Shown here: positions 36,412 to 45,227 of the stretch, one piece after another
Position numbering within the stretch: the first letter of the stretch is position 1
How the letters are laid out: each line of letters starts with the position of its first letter
Source: Paenibacillus senegalimassiliensis
Lineage (GTDB): Bacteria; Bacillota; Bacilli; Paenibacillales; Paenibacillaceae
Length of the DNA: 64,000 nt
Direction of reading: 5' to 3'
Assembly: GCF_001486585.1 (NCBI RefSeq)
Contig: NZ_LN909046.1
Span: 1,860,001 to 1,924,000, forward strand
Notes under the pieces: generated by a model
What the model was told of the DNA's origin: nothing
Databases searched by the model: none
What the model saw: only the letters and a program-made list of their open reading frames with translations
Program-made: the position numbers and the translations under genes

Positions 36412-37125
36412 ATGGCGGTTTCATACATGAATTTCGCCTCACCCTCAGCGCAATTCACGTTTGATGTGAATCGCAATACCACCTTCAAGAAAGACGATCG
36501 GAATTTTATCAATGAGGTGTCTATCCAGCAATTAAATACGTTAGGCAATGTATCGCTCCTTGATGTCTATCTCGATAAAAACAATATTGTTGAGCCTCAT
36601 ATCCATCAGAACGCCTCGGAGCTGGTCTACTGCATTTCCGGGGAAGTCGTTGTATCCATCATCAACCCGTTTACCAATGAGTTGCACAACTATCCTAACC
36701 GTCCGGGGCAAGTGACGAACGTTCCTCAAGGATGGTGGCACTATGATACCGCCACTGTGGACGGCACGCATTTCCTGGCCATCTTCGATGCTCCGATTCC
36801 TGAAGTGATTCTGGCCTCGAATATGCTGCGGCTGACCCCTCCTGAGGTATTGGCCTATGCCTATTGCCTCGACCCGGCTAAAGTCAAGGACACCTTCGCC
36901 CCACTCAATCAATCGGTGCTCATCGGTCCACCAAAAGGCTGCCATCAGGGCCAGCCAAACGCTCACTTGGCCAATCAAGGACCCCAAAGCCACCACGCCC
37001 ATCCTGCTCAACCGCCTTATAATCAAGGATACGGGCTAAGATCGAACGAGCAAAGCGACGGAAACCCCCGCCGGCCACAAGTCATCGGCAATGGCTGGGC
37101 ACATCTGTACCATAACGGACCTTGA
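36412..37125 (+). CDS. Cupin-domain protein with a His/Pro/Gln-rich tail
   Basis: 237-residue protein with one cupin barrel (about residues 30-130). Metal ligand candidates are in EPHIHQNASE and GWWHYD, as in oxalate-decarboxylase-like cupins. Residues from about 180 are low complexity (CHQGQPNAHLANQ, SHHAHPAQPPYNQ), reminiscent of spore-coat proteins. A spore-coat location is a guess from composition. AGAAAGG precedes the ATG. It has its own terminator. Confidence 0.75.
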   Translation: MAVSYMNFASPSAQFTFDVNRNTTFKKDDRNFINEVSIQQLNTLGNVSLLDVYLDKNNIVEPHIHQNASELVYCISGEVVVSIINPFTNELHNYPNRPGQVTNVPQGWWHYDTATVDGTHFLAIFDAPIPEVILASNMLRLTPPEVLAYAYCLDPAKVKDTFAPLNQSVLIGPPKGCHQGQPNAHLANQGPQSHHAHPAQPPYNQGYGLRSNEQSDGNPRRPQVIGNGWAHLYHNGP

Positions 37126-37160
37126 AGTCCGTGACTTTCGTTCTTCACCCTTTTAACCTG

Positions 37161-37211
37161 CACACAAACAAGCAGCGCCGCCTGAATGGGCCGCGCTGCT
37201 TGTTTGTGTGC
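37161..37211 (+). terminator. Large terminator hairpin after the cupin gene
   Basis: A long stem (CACACAAACAAGCAGCGC pairing with GCGCTGCTTGTTTGTGTG) lies between the convergent cupin and methyltransferase genes. Its T/A content sits within the stem. Confidence 0.7.
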
Positions 37212-37236
37212 CTTGCATTATTGATGATCTTTATGA

Positions 37237-37872
37237 TTATTTGACCATAGCCAATGCCAGACCATCATACGCCGGCAGCAAAGTGCTTATTAACCGATCA
37301 TCCCGGGCTATGGTTTCATTGAAACGGCGCATCGCCTGCACCGAGGGTCCGTTCTTGTCCGTATTGAGCGTACGGCCCCTTAACAAAATATTATCCCCGG
37401 CTATCAAAGCTCCCGGATTTGCCAGCTTGATGGCATACTCCAGGTAATTGGGATAATTCTCTTTGTCCGCGTCGATGAAGAAGAAATCGAACCGTTCCCC
37501 TTCCTCCACCAGCTCCTCCAGGCTGCTAAGCGCTGGAGCAATTCTATAGTCCGCCATATGCCCGAAGCCCGCCTCTTGCAAATTTCTGCGGGCCAACTCA
37601 GCATTCTCTTCCTTTAGCTCCAGCGACAGCAATTTTCCTCCTTGAGTCGGCAGGCCCCTGGCCAGACAGATGCCACTATAGCCACCCAGTGCACCGATCT
37701 CCAGCACCGATCTGGCCCCGGCCAGCTTCACCAGGAGCGTCAGAAGCCGTCCATATCCCGGCGCAATAGATACATCCTGAAGCCCGCTGTCGGCAATGGA
37801 CCGCGTTACACGCTCCAATACCTCATCCTTCGCATATAATTCATCCCCGTATTGTTCAGGCGTTAACATCAT
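37237..37872 (-). CDS. Class I SAM-dependent O-methyltransferase
   Basis: 211-residue methyltransferase of the catechol/caffeoyl-CoA O-methyltransferase type (YrrM-like). SAM motif I is VLEIGALGGYSGICLA (about 54-69); FFFIDADKENYPNYL (about 125-139) holds the metal-binding Asp. Length is standard. The acceptor is unknown; YrrM-type enzymes include tRNA 5-hydroxyuridine methyltransferases (TrmR). AAGGGAAG precedes ATG-ATG. A dispersed repeat (copy B) begins 32 bp upstream. Confidence 0.87.
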   Translation of the reverse strand: MMLTPEQYGDELYAKDEVLERVTRSIADSGLQDVSIAPGYGRLLTLLVKLAGARSVLEIGALGGYSGICLARGLPTQGGKLLSLELKEENAELARRNLQEAGFGHMADYRIAPALSSLEELVEEGERFDFFFIDADKENYPNYLEYAIKLANPGALIAGDNILLRGRTLNTDKNGPSVQAMRRFNETIARDDRLISTLLPAYDGLALAMVK

Positions 37873-37903
37873 AATCTTCCCTTCCTATCTACTTAAAGTG
37901 CGT

Positions 37904-38169
37904 GTTCAAAAAGTCGGGTTAGCAGGACCGAAGCTTATGCTTCCGATGTGCGTTTTTTCAAAACGCTTGAGTTGGATGAAGTCAGGGACTGAGTAGCGGA
38001 GCTACACGTTTTCAGAGAAAACGACTTCGTAAGCATAGGTACGTGAGCAACTGAAATGTTTCTGCAAGAAACATACTACGGAAGCCTACGCTTGGCCCGG
38101 CTGAATTCAAGATTCGATGTCGAATCTACTCCTTGATTAACTCCGTTCTGGGAAGACGACTTTTTGAAC
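37904..38169 (-). repeat. Dispersed TIR element, copy B (266 bp, with extra hairpins)
   Basis: Bounded by GTTCAAAAAGTCG and CGACTTTTTGAAC, in inverse orientation to copies A and C. Shared blocks include GTTGGATGAAG, GGGACTGAGTAGCGGAGC, GGTACGTGAGCAAC and TGAATTCAAGATTCGATGTCGA. Between these blocks are four extra short hairpins: GAAGC-TTAT-GCTTC, CGTTTT-TTC-AAAACG, CGTTTTC-AGA-GAAAACG and ATGTTTCT-GCA-AGAAACAT. It is non-coding. The rest of the gap to 38279 is AT-rich promoter sequence for the next gene. Confidence 0.85.
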
Positions 38170-38279
38170 AACCTCCTCAAGAAGCGTTTGTAACTTACAG
38201 GACATTAGCCTATACTAAATTGTATGGTTTTTCGTTTATTCTCACAAGTACAAAGCTGAAGTTGGAGTGATTATCTAGC

Positions 38280-39425
38280 ATGTCTGGACCTTTAAAATTA
38301 ATCGCAACCGCACCGATGGGCCTGGAGGCCGTAGTCGTACGCGAGTTGAAAGAATTGGGCTATCATGATACGTCTGTGGATAACGGACGCGTCCATTTTA
38401 CCGGAGATCTGATCGATATCTGCCACTGCAATTTGTGGCTGAGAACCTCTGACCGGGTTCTGATCAATATGGGCGAATTCAACGCCTTCACGTTTGACGA
38501 ACTGTTTGAAGGGACCAAGGCTTTGCCTTGGGAGGACTGGATTCCTGCAGATGGAGAATTCCCCGTTGAGGGCCGTTCGCACAAATCGCAGCTCAGCAGC
38601 GTTCCCGCCTGCCAGGGAATCGTGAAGAAGGCCATAGTTGAGAAGTTGAAGCAATCCTATGATATTGAATGGTTCGAGGAATACGGGCCGCGTTACGTGA
38701 TCGAGATTCATCTCCTGAATGATCGGGCTCTGCTCACCCTCGATACTACGGGGTCCGCTCTGCACAAGCGTGGCTACCGCAAGCAAGCCACAGAAGCACC
38801 GCTGAAGGAGACGATGGCCGCCGCCATGATTCTTCTTAGCCGCTGGAATCAGAATCCAACACGACCGTTCTACGATCCCTGCTGCGGCTCGGGAACGTTG
38901 CCGATTGAAGCCGCGATGATCGGCTGGAACATCGCGCCGGGACTACGCCGCACCTTTAATTCAGAGAGCTGGCCGGCTATACCTGAAGAGCTCTGGGCCC
39001 AGGCACGCGAGGAAGCCATCGATGCCGTACGAGACGATATTCCACTGAACATTGTGGGCAGTGATATCGATCCGGATGCCATCGAGATTGCCAAAGCCGC
39101 AGCCAAGAGCGCAGGACTAGCCGATGAGATTCGCTTCGAGTGCCTCCCGGCCGTCAAGATTGAGCCCCAGGGCGATTATGGCTGCATGATTACCAATCCC
39201 CCTTACGGGGAACGGATCGGTGAGGAGAAGGAAGTGCGCAAGCTGATATCGCAACTCGGCAGAGTTACCGCAGGCATGCCGACCTGGTCTTTCTTCGCTC
39301 TAACACCTACCAAGACGTTTGAGCGCGACTTTACGCGTAAAGCAGATAAGCGGCGCAAGCTGTTTAACGGACGCATTGAATGCCAATATTTGCAGTATCT
39401 CGGACCCCTTCCCCCACGTCATTAA
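38280..39425 (+). CDS. ypsC: THUMP-domain RNA methyltransferase (RlmL/YpsC-like)
   Basis: 381-residue methyltransferase with an N-terminal THUMP RNA-binding domain (about 1-160) and a C-terminal Rossmann methylase domain. DPCCGSGTLPIEAAMIG is the SAM motif (about 200) and NPPYGERIGEE (about 304-314) the N2-guanine-type catalytic motif. This is the group of RlmL N-terminal-half enzymes that modify 23S rRNA or tRNA guanine. GGAGTGAT precedes the ATG. The sulfatase gene follows 54 bp later. Confidence 0.9.
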   Translation: MSGPLKLIATAPMGLEAVVVRELKELGYHDTSVDNGRVHFTGDLIDICHCNLWLRTSDRVLINMGEFNAFTFDELFEGTKALPWEDWIPADGEFPVEGRSHKSQLSSVPACQGIVKKAIVEKLKQSYDIEWFEEYGPRYVIEIHLLNDRALLTLDTTGSALHKRGYRKQATEAPLKETMAAAMILLSRWNQNPTRPFYDPCCGSGTLPIEAAMIGWNIAPGLRRTFNSESWPAIPEELWAQAREEAIDAVRDDIPLNIVGSDIDPDAIEIAKAAAKSAGLADEIRFECLPAVKIEPQGDYGCMITNPPYGERIGEEKEVRKLISQLGRVTAGMPTWSFFALTPTKTFERDFTRKADKRRKLFNGRIECQYLQYLGPLPPRH

Positions 39426-39479
39426 CGTGGTGGGAGGGTTTCTCCCTTTTCGGAGCAAGAAAGGAGCTGGCTGATTGTC

Positions 39480-41438
39480 ATGCTAAGGAAGTCCCGATAT
39501 TTTGCCTATCTCCTATTTGTCATGGCTATCTTCATCAAGCTTGTGTTATTTCATGGGCAATTGAAGGCCCGTTATATTGACATGAGCCTGCTGGATAACC
39601 TTATTGCCATCGGCTCTATTATGCTGGCTTCATTCTGGACATTATGGCTTCCTGCCCGAGTGTTCAAATGGGGGCTGGGCAGTCTGAATGTACTGCTCAC
39701 CGCACTCATCTTCGCCGACCTGGTTTATTACCGGTATTTTGCCGATTTCATCACGGTACCGGTTCTGATGCAGGCGGGACAAGTTGGAGCCCTTGGGGAA
39801 AGCATCGAGGAACTTATTCATCCTCGTGATTTATGGCTTATCGCCGACTGGGCCCTCTGGCTGGCTGCTGCTCTCTTCGCTCAGGTGTGGCGCAGAAAGC
39901 TCCAGACGTCCTCTCACACCATTGGCAACCTTGGCCCGGTCTACCGGGCGAGCACCAACTACAAGGGAAAGGGACGTCGCGGACTGGGACGCCTATTCCC
40001 CGGCCTTGCCGTATTTATCCTGGGCTTCATGTTATCTGTAGGACCGATTCAGTTCTACGCCCGTACATGGGCCACCGAACTATTCGAGAACAATTGGTGG
40101 AATGTATCCCTCTACAATGTTACCGGTCTACTGGGCTTTCATTATTATGATGCCAACCGTTACGTGCAGGAGCATTTTGGAGCAGCCATGTCTGTCGAGT
40201 CCGAGGAACAAGAGGCTATTGAAAGTTGGTTTCGGGAAGCGAAACGGCGCCAAGTAGAGCCAAATGAAACCTTTGGCGCTTATGCGGGAAGCAATGTGGT
40301 AGTAATCCAGACGGAGGCCTTCATGAACTTTATGATTGGTCAGGAAATCGCCGGCCAGGAGATCACCCCACACTTCAATGAATTAATGAAAGAAAGCCTG
40401 TACTTCCCGAACTATTATCACCAGACGGGTCAAGGGCGAACCTCCGACGCGGACTTCTCCTCCAACAGCTCGCTTCATCCGTTACCTACAGGCTCGGTGG
40501 CAGTCCGTTACCCGGATCATCACTTTGATATGCTGCCGCAAATTCTGAAGACGCAGGCCGGTTATGCGACTTCCGCCTTCCATGCTTACGAAGGCAGCTT
40601 CTGGAATCGTAATCAAATGTATCCGAAGATGGGCTATGACCGCTTCTACAGCAAGAAAGATTACGTGATGGATGAGCCGCTGGGATGGTCGCTGGGTGAT
40701 AAGTCTTTCTTCCGCCAATCATTAGACTTTATGACGCAAACTCAAGAGCCCTTCTACTCCTTCATGATTACGTTATCCAGCCACCATCCCTATTCACTGC
40801 CTGCCGAAACGCGAACGCTCGATACCGGGGAGTTCGAAGGAACCATCTTCGGCAATTACCTGCAGTCCATTCACTATATGGATGAGGCATTAGGTCAATT
40901 GGTAGCAGGCTTGAAGCAGGAAGGCTTATGGGATCATACCATTTTGTATGTTTACGGCGACCATGATAATTCCGTTACGGTGCGGGAAGATTATGAACGG
41001 TTTCTAGGCCGCAAGCTGAGCGAACTGGATATGCATCAGATCATGAATCAGGTACCCCTGCTAATTCATTTGCCAGATAGCAAGTATGCCGGGGTCTATC
41101 CGGAACCATCCGGACAGTTAGATATGACCCCATCGCTGCTGCATCTACTCGGCATCTCCGCAGAGCCGTACTATTTTATGGGCAATAACTTGTTTAGCAG
41201 TGCAACAGATGAACGTTTAGTGGTGCTTCGCACGGGTGCCTTTACCGACGGACAAGTCTACTATATTCCATCGGCCAGCCATTTGTTCGAAGACGGACAA
41301 TGTTATGACCTCTCAAGTAGGGAGCGCACCGATATTGAACCCTGCCGCGTTCCGCAGGAGGAAGCGATGAACCGCTTGGACATATCTGATACGCTCATTA
41401 CCAACAACCTGCTCAATTCAATGGATAGTAATAAATAA
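39480..41438 (+). CDS. LTA synthase-family sulfatase (glycerol phosphotransferase)
   Basis: 652-residue membrane enzyme of the lipoteichoic acid synthase group. Five N-terminal helices (about 1-220) are followed by an extracellular sulfatase-like domain (about 260-630). Expected features are TEAFMNF near residue 280 (metal Glu), the nucleophile Thr in GQGRTSDADF (about 320), SSHHPYSLP, and YGDHDNS. It polymerises or transfers glycerol phosphate from phosphatidylglycerol on the outer face. A linker near residues 150-165 is basic. A terminator follows. Confidence 0.92.
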   Translation: MLRKSRYFAYLLFVMAIFIKLVLFHGQLKARYIDMSLLDNLIAIGSIMLASFWTLWLPARVFKWGLGSLNVLLTALIFADLVYYRYFADFITVPVLMQAGQVGALGESIEELIHPRDLWLIADWALWLAAALFAQVWRRKLQTSSHTIGNLGPVYRASTNYKGKGRRGLGRLFPGLAVFILGFMLSVGPIQFYARTWATELFENNWWNVSLYNVTGLLGFHYYDANRYVQEHFGAAMSVESEEQEAIESWFREAKRRQVEPNETFGAYAGSNVVVIQTEAFMNFMIGQEIAGQEITPHFNELMKESLYFPNYYHQTGQGRTSDADFSSNSSLHPLPTGSVAVRYPDHHFDMLPQILKTQAGYATSAFHAYEGSFWNRNQMYPKMGYDRFYSKKDYVMDEPLGWSLGDKSFFRQSLDFMTQTQEPFYSFMITLSSHHPYSLPAETRTLDTGEFEGTIFGNYLQSIHYMDEALGQLVAGLKQEGLWDHTILYVYGDHDNSVTVREDYERFLGRKLSELDMHQIMNQVPLLIHLPDSKYAGVYPEPSGQLDMTPSLLHLLGISAEPYYFMGNNLFSSATDERLVVLRTGAFTDGQVYYIPSASHLFEDGQCYDLSSRERTDIEPCRVPQEEAMNRLDISDTLITNNLLNSMDSNK

Positions 41439-41443
41439 AAAAT

Positions 41444-41480
41444 AAATCCCCCACTTCCTTCTCAGGAGCGGGGGATTTGC
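41444..41480. terminator. Bidirectional terminator
   Basis: AAATCCCCC pairs with GGGGGATTT around a 17-base loop that can itself pair (CTTCCT/AGGAG). It separates the convergent LTA synthase and DUF1450 genes. Confidence 0.75.
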
Positions 41481-41483
41481 TAT

Positions 41484-41723
41484 TTAAGCATCTGTCTTGG
41501 GTTTCTTGACGAATGGAGCAGCCTTGGCCAGTACCTCGTCTTCCGTTGGGGCACTGACGTACCGGCCGTTAATATATACGAACGCTCTTTTGCCGCACGG
41601 ACCGCAATAGGACTTGCAGCCGACTTTGATCTCGGCGTCCGGCGCGAGCTTTTGCAATTTCGGTATAAAAGTCTTCATTCGGATATGATTGCATTTGTCG
41701 CAAATGCGGATATCGTTAGCCAT
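41484..41723 (-). CDS. DUF1450 small cysteine protein
   Basis: 79-residue soluble protein with CDKCNHIR near the start and a CKSYCGPCGKRAFVYINGRYV block (about 37-57). This matches DUF1450 (YuzB-like), a short thioredoxin-like or ferredoxin-like fold. The four to five cysteines suggest a metal or redox role, not proven. The downstream stop lies next to a shared terminator. Confidence 0.82.
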   Translation of the reverse strand: MANDIRICDKCNHIRMKTFIPKLQKLAPDAEIKVGCKSYCGPCGKRAFVYINGRYVSAPTEDEVLAKAAPFVKKPKTDA

Positions 41724-41758
41724 GCGTGGGTCCCTTCTTTGTATGGTTCAGCTAAAAC

Positions 41759-42061
41759 TTAGTGGTCGCCATGATTTCCTTTGGACGGATTAGTAATGAC
41801 GAATCCTTCCTCCGGAAAATACAAATAATCGATCTTTACGCCATCCAGCAGCGGGTCGGTTCCTTCCACGATGACATCAATTTCCTTATCCGTCTTAATC
41901 ACTTGGGCATCGCTCTCTGGCTTGGCCAAATCCAGACCATAATGAGCGTGATCTCCATGGGAGTGCGTAATGAATACCTTCAGTGCAAACCCTTGGTTCT
42001 CTTCTTTCTCCAGTTCCTGCTTTATCACCTTCGCCGCATTGCGGGTAATTTTGACGTTCAT
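41759..42061 (-). CDS. HesB/IscA-like fold protein without cysteines
   Basis: 100-residue protein beginning MNVKITRNAAKVIKQELE, resembling the HesB/IscA (iron-sulfur biosynthesis) family in length and pattern, ending VITNPSKGNHGDH. It contains no cysteine at all, so it cannot use the usual Cys ligands of A-type carriers. The cluster THSHGDHAHYG and the terminal HGDH are histidine-rich instead. The start is ATG 42061 behind AGGAGAG; a longer frame to 42127 is unsupported. The family label is tentative. Confidence 0.65.
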   Translation of the reverse strand: MNVKITRNAAKVIKQELEKEENQGFALKVFITHSHGDHAHYGLDLAKPESDAQVIKTDKEIDVIVEGTDPLLDGVKIDYLYFPEEGFVITNPSKGNHGDH

Positions 42062-42150
42062 GAGATCTCTCCTATCTTCAATTGGCTTACCTAACATTCC
42101 TAATTGTAAAGAAACAATGTCAAACAAGCAAGAGCAAGGGGCAAATCCTG

Positions 42151-42390
42151 CTATACACCGGGGTATTTCCGCTCTGCCCGGGTCACGAACCAGTTCATGA
42201 GCAGCATCGTTACAGCCATATCGTCAATAGGAATCATCGGCATGACATCAGGTAGAACCCAATAAGCCAGTGCCGGTACAGTCAACAATAGCTTATCGAA
42301 CCACGGCACCTTGCGGGACCCCAGCAAAGGCCATGTACGGCGAAAAATATGGGACCAATGCCGAAACGACCAAATTCTTCTCCATTTCAT
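42151..42390 (-). CDS. DUF1232-like small membrane protein (79 aa)
   Basis: 79-residue protein with PWFDKLLLTVPALAYWVLPD followed by MIPIDDMAVTMLLMNWFV, the two-helix pattern of DUF1232/YkvA-type proteins (L.PID..PD motif partly kept). The N-terminus is basic and aromatic. The function is unknown. GAGGAG precedes the ATG. Confidence 0.65.
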   Translation of the reverse strand: MKWRRIWSFRHWSHIFRRTWPLLGSRKVPWFDKLLLTVPALAYWVLPDVMPMIPIDDMAVTMLLMNWFVTRAERKYPGV

Positions 42391-42451
42391 GACGTTTCCT
42401 CCTCTTTGATGTGTTCAGATGCACCTCGTCTGCTCTTGCCCATCCTGCTAA

Positions 42452-43078
42452 TCAACGCAGTGTATACGCCAGTATAACCAGCACAGCCAAGTGCAACGGA
42501 TAGAAGCTCCGCCATACCCAGCGCGGGAGTCGCCAGTTCTCCAGCCTTCTCCAGACCTGCGGGCCATAGGCGATCACCATCGTCGGGATGATGCTCGCTA
42601 ACTGGACGATCCAGCCGAAGGCGAACAAATAAACGATATTCAGCAGCATATGCATAAGCACCATGCTAGCCGCTCCCCCGTATCTAAAGATTAACACGAG
42701 CAGCAGTCCATAAGCTCCATAATCGAACGACACAACCTCCATCAGTACGCAAGCGACAACAACGATGATGCCGGACCCTACGCTATGCTTTACCTTCTCC
42801 AGCAACCGAAGGACGAGCGATGAAACTAACAGGGTAGCTACTACGTTCAAGCCTGTGGTGTTAAAGGCCAGTTGATAAGGAACTTGCGAGAGCAGGGCTA
42901 TGATCCCCAGCCTCACCGCATACCTTCGGTAATTCGAAGTGTGCACATGACCTTGAACCAGCGCATACGCATAGATGGGAAAGGCAATCCTCCCAATAAT
43001 TCTCCATCCCATTTCCCCTGGAAAAAATATAAGTCCAACATGATCAATTAGCATCGTCAGCATGGCAATCAGTTGCAT
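42452..43078 (-). CDS. TraX-family membrane protein
   Basis: 208-residue protein with about seven membrane segments, of the TraX family (named after an F-pilin acetylase). The characteristic start MQLIAMLTMLIDHVGLIFFP is followed by GRIAFPIYAYALVQG. GGGAGTG lies six bases before ATG 43078. The frame continues up to 43207 but would overlap murI and has no ribosome site. It is not evidence of conjugation: TraX proteins are common in Bacillota chromosomes. It lies 97 bp downstream of murI. Confidence 0.82.
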   Translation of the reverse strand: MQLIAMLTMLIDHVGLIFFPGEMGWRIIGRIAFPIYAYALVQGHVHTSNYRRYAVRLGIIALLSQVPYQLAFNTTGLNVVATLLVSSLVLRLLEKVKHSVGSGIIVVVACVLMEVVSFDYGAYGLLLVLIFRYGGAASMVLMHMLLNIVYLFAFGWIVQLASIIPTMVIAYGPQVWRRLENWRLPRWVWRSFYPLHLAVLVILAYTLR

Positions 43079-43175
43079 GAGCCGCACTCCCTTCTCCTTA
43101 AAAAGGTCATTTAAAGGCTTGTCCTTCTTTCTAAAAGAACCTTTGGCCAGGGATTTCCCTCCAAAGGTTCTCATG

Positions 43176-43994
43176 CTAGCCCACAGGGCTGGATACTTGC
43201 CAAACAATCGGGGTCAATTCGATCTGCTCCCCTAGCCATTGACGGGCAATCTTACGGAACATGTCCGCATCCCCGCTACAGAAAAATTGATGCACCGGAA
43301 TCGCGTTCCCCCGGGCCAAGCCCTCCTTCTGGTGCAGCACGGTGCTGATCTCCCGGGCCGTCTCATCGGCTGAGCTAATTAACGTAACCTGCTCCCCCAT
43401 CACCTGCTGAATTGAATTCTTCAGAAAGGGATAATGTGTACAGCCAAGAATCAGACAATCCATTGGATAATCCTTCAGTCCTTGCAGGCTATTCTGTACA
43501 ACGAATAAGGCTTCGTCGGTCTCATACAACCCCCGTTCTACTAACGGTACGAGTTCGGGGCATGCCTGGCTAACGATCTCGATTTGAGGATTCAGCTCGC
43601 GTAAAGCCGTAGTATAGGCTTCACTACGGATTGTACCAACCGTACCGATGACCCCTACTTTTCCACTCTTAGTGGTGCTGATCGCCGCCCTTGCCCCCGG
43701 ATGTATAACACCGATGACTGGAATATTCACTTTGTCCTTAATGTAATCCAGCGCTGCCGCAGTAGCTGTATTGCAGGCAATGACAATCAGTTTAGGGTCA
43801 AATTGAATCAAATAATCAACGATTTGCTCGGTAAACAAGCGAACCTCCTCAGGGGACCTTGGACCATAAGGAGCTCGGGCCGTATCTCCGAAATAAATAA
43901 TCTTCTCTCTGGGAAGCTGTCTCATCACTTCCTTGCAAACCGTGAGACCTCCCACTCCCGAGTCTAAGATGGCAATAGCTTGCTGCACGAACAT
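43176..43994 (-). CDS. murI: Glutamate racemase
   Basis: 272-residue cofactor-independent racemase supplying D-glutamate for peptidoglycan. The motifs are AILDSGVGGLTV (about 8-19), YFGDTARAPYG, the first catalytic Cys in ACNTATAAAL (about 73-82), and the second in LGCTHYPFL (about 184). GGAAGCG precedes the ATG. The sequence is intact throughout. Confidence 0.95.
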   Translation of the reverse strand: MFVQQAIAILDSGVGGLTVCKEVMRQLPREKIIYFGDTARAPYGPRSPEEVRLFTEQIVDYLIQFDPKLIVIACNTATAAALDYIKDKVNIPVIGVIHPGARAAISTTKSGKVGVIGTVGTIRSEAYTTALRELNPQIEIVSQACPELVPLVERGLYETDEALFVVQNSLQGLKDYPMDCLILGCTHYPFLKNSIQQVMGEQVTLISSADETAREISTVLHQKEGLARGNAIPVHQFFCSGDADMFRKIARQWLGEQIELTPIVWQVSSPVG

Positions 43995-44121
43995 ACCGCT
44001 TCCTTTATCATCAAATTTTAATTGGAGTCTCTCTCGTTACTGTATGACCTGGGATCATAAAGCGTACCTAAATATTAACTTAATTTGTAGCATCGGACAA
44101 GAAAGCCCGCCCTCTTATGCC

Positions 44122-44150
44122 ACGAAAAAGGACCCTGCTTCCAGGGTCCC
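44122..44150 (-). terminator. Terminator of the YtxH gene
   Basis: GGACCCTG-CTTC-CAGGGTCC hairpin with TTTTT on the minus strand. Confidence 0.85.
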
Positions 44151-44184
44151 CGTCAGGCAATGCCGTCTTGTCAGCAAGACTAAC

Positions 44185-44601
44185 TTATTTAGCGTCTTTG
44201 TCCTCTTCCGCAGTAACCGCAGCTTCAAGCGCAGCAGCTTCGGCATCCTTACCATCCACCTCAGAGTCGACTACACCCAGTACCACTGTCTTGACGTCCT
44301 TTACGGTTTCGACCGTGTCTTCCACGATCTCGGATACTTGCTCTACTTTTTCCTTAGTGACCTGGCGAATATCCGTAATAAGGTCCCCGGCTGTTTCTTT
44401 CACTTTATCCACCAGAATAGCACCCTGCTCCGTTACCTTCCCGGCAACCTCTTGGGTCTTCTCTCCAACCTGGCGAGCCCCGTCTGCGATGTCCTTACGA
44501 AGTGCCTTGCCTGGCTTCGGCGCAAACAACAATGCTGTCACCGAACCGACGATCGTACCAATTGCTGCACCTAACAACCAACCTTTATTCCCTTTACTCA
44601 T
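44185..44601 (-). CDS. YtxH-domain protein
   Basis: 138-residue protein with an N-terminal hydrophobic segment (WLLGAAIGTIVGSVTALLFAPKPGKALR, the YtxH/gas-vesicle-like signature). A long amphipathic alpha-helical region follows (VTEQGAILVDKVKETAGDL, VEQVSEIVEDTVETVKDV). YtxH proteins are general-stress proteins of unknown mechanism. The tail is acidic. An AGGAGAG ribosome site precedes the ATG. Confidence 0.87.
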   Translation of the reverse strand: MSKGNKGWLLGAAIGTIVGSVTALLFAPKPGKALRKDIADGARQVGEKTQEVAGKVTEQGAILVDKVKETAGDLITDIRQVTKEKVEQVSEIVEDTVETVKDVKTVVLGVVDSEVDGKDAEAAALEAAVTAEEDKDAK

Positions 44602-44704
44602 AGCTCATCTCTCCTTTTTAGCATCCCCGTATCAGGGCGAATGCCCATATCTTAATGTATTATAAGCAACAACAATCCGACTGGTCACACATGGACAGGC
44701 ATTT

Positions 44705-45139
44705 TTATTTAGCCAATGGGCTATAAACACCTTCCTGTTCCAAATACGTGAATACCTTTGTTGAGAAAGTCTTAAGTACCGCTGGTAAATTCTGCGCCCA
44801 CTCCTCAGGCTCTGGATGGCTCAGGAAATAATCCTGTACTAGCGGCTTCCGAAGCCGCACCAGCTTAACCAAGATAGCATGCATGTCACTGTCGATGACC
44901 TTCTCGTCCAGCATAATGTCCACGATATCCTCGTAACTGCTTGCATCACGCATAATGAAGCCATCAATGAGATAGCTGCCTACATCCGTCACGATCTCCA
45001 CAGCTAAATGCAACGCACGCTCCGCGGCATACCGTTCAACGAGGGGGCGTTCTCTCCGGGACGACTGACCAAGTACCTGAAGCAATTCCGGAATAATTTC
45101 GAGTCTGCGTTCGATTTGTTCCCGATTCACATAATACAT
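44705..45139 (-). CDS. HepT-like DUF86 protein (YutE type)
   Basis: 144-residue helical protein beginning MYYVNREQIERRLEII, matching DUF86 proteins such as YutE. RYAAERALHLAVEIVTDVGSYLID (about residues 34-57) contains the RX(n)H element of HepT nucleases. No MntA-type nucleotidyltransferase antitoxin is adjacent, so this is a solitary member and may not be a toxin. The start is ATG 45139 behind AGGAGGT. Confidence 0.78.
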   Translation of the reverse strand: MYYVNREQIERRLEIIPELLQVLGQSSRRERPLVERYAAERALHLAVEIVTDVGSYLIDGFIMRDASSYEDIVDIMLDEKVIDSDMHAILVKLVRLRKPLVQDYFLSHPEPEEWAQNLPAVLKTFSTKVFTYLEQEGVYSPLAK

Positions 45140-45227
45140 AGCAATTACCTCCTGAAAACGGTGAGGCATGTCCCTCTATGCCAATGTCCCTTACATGTAT
45201 AATACGCCAATTTATCAAAAGTGAATC

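Noticed and set aside
42452-43078. TraX gene as a sign of a conjugative element
   Set aside because: No other transfer, integrase or relaxase genes nearby; TraX-family proteins are common chromosomal proteins in Bacillota.
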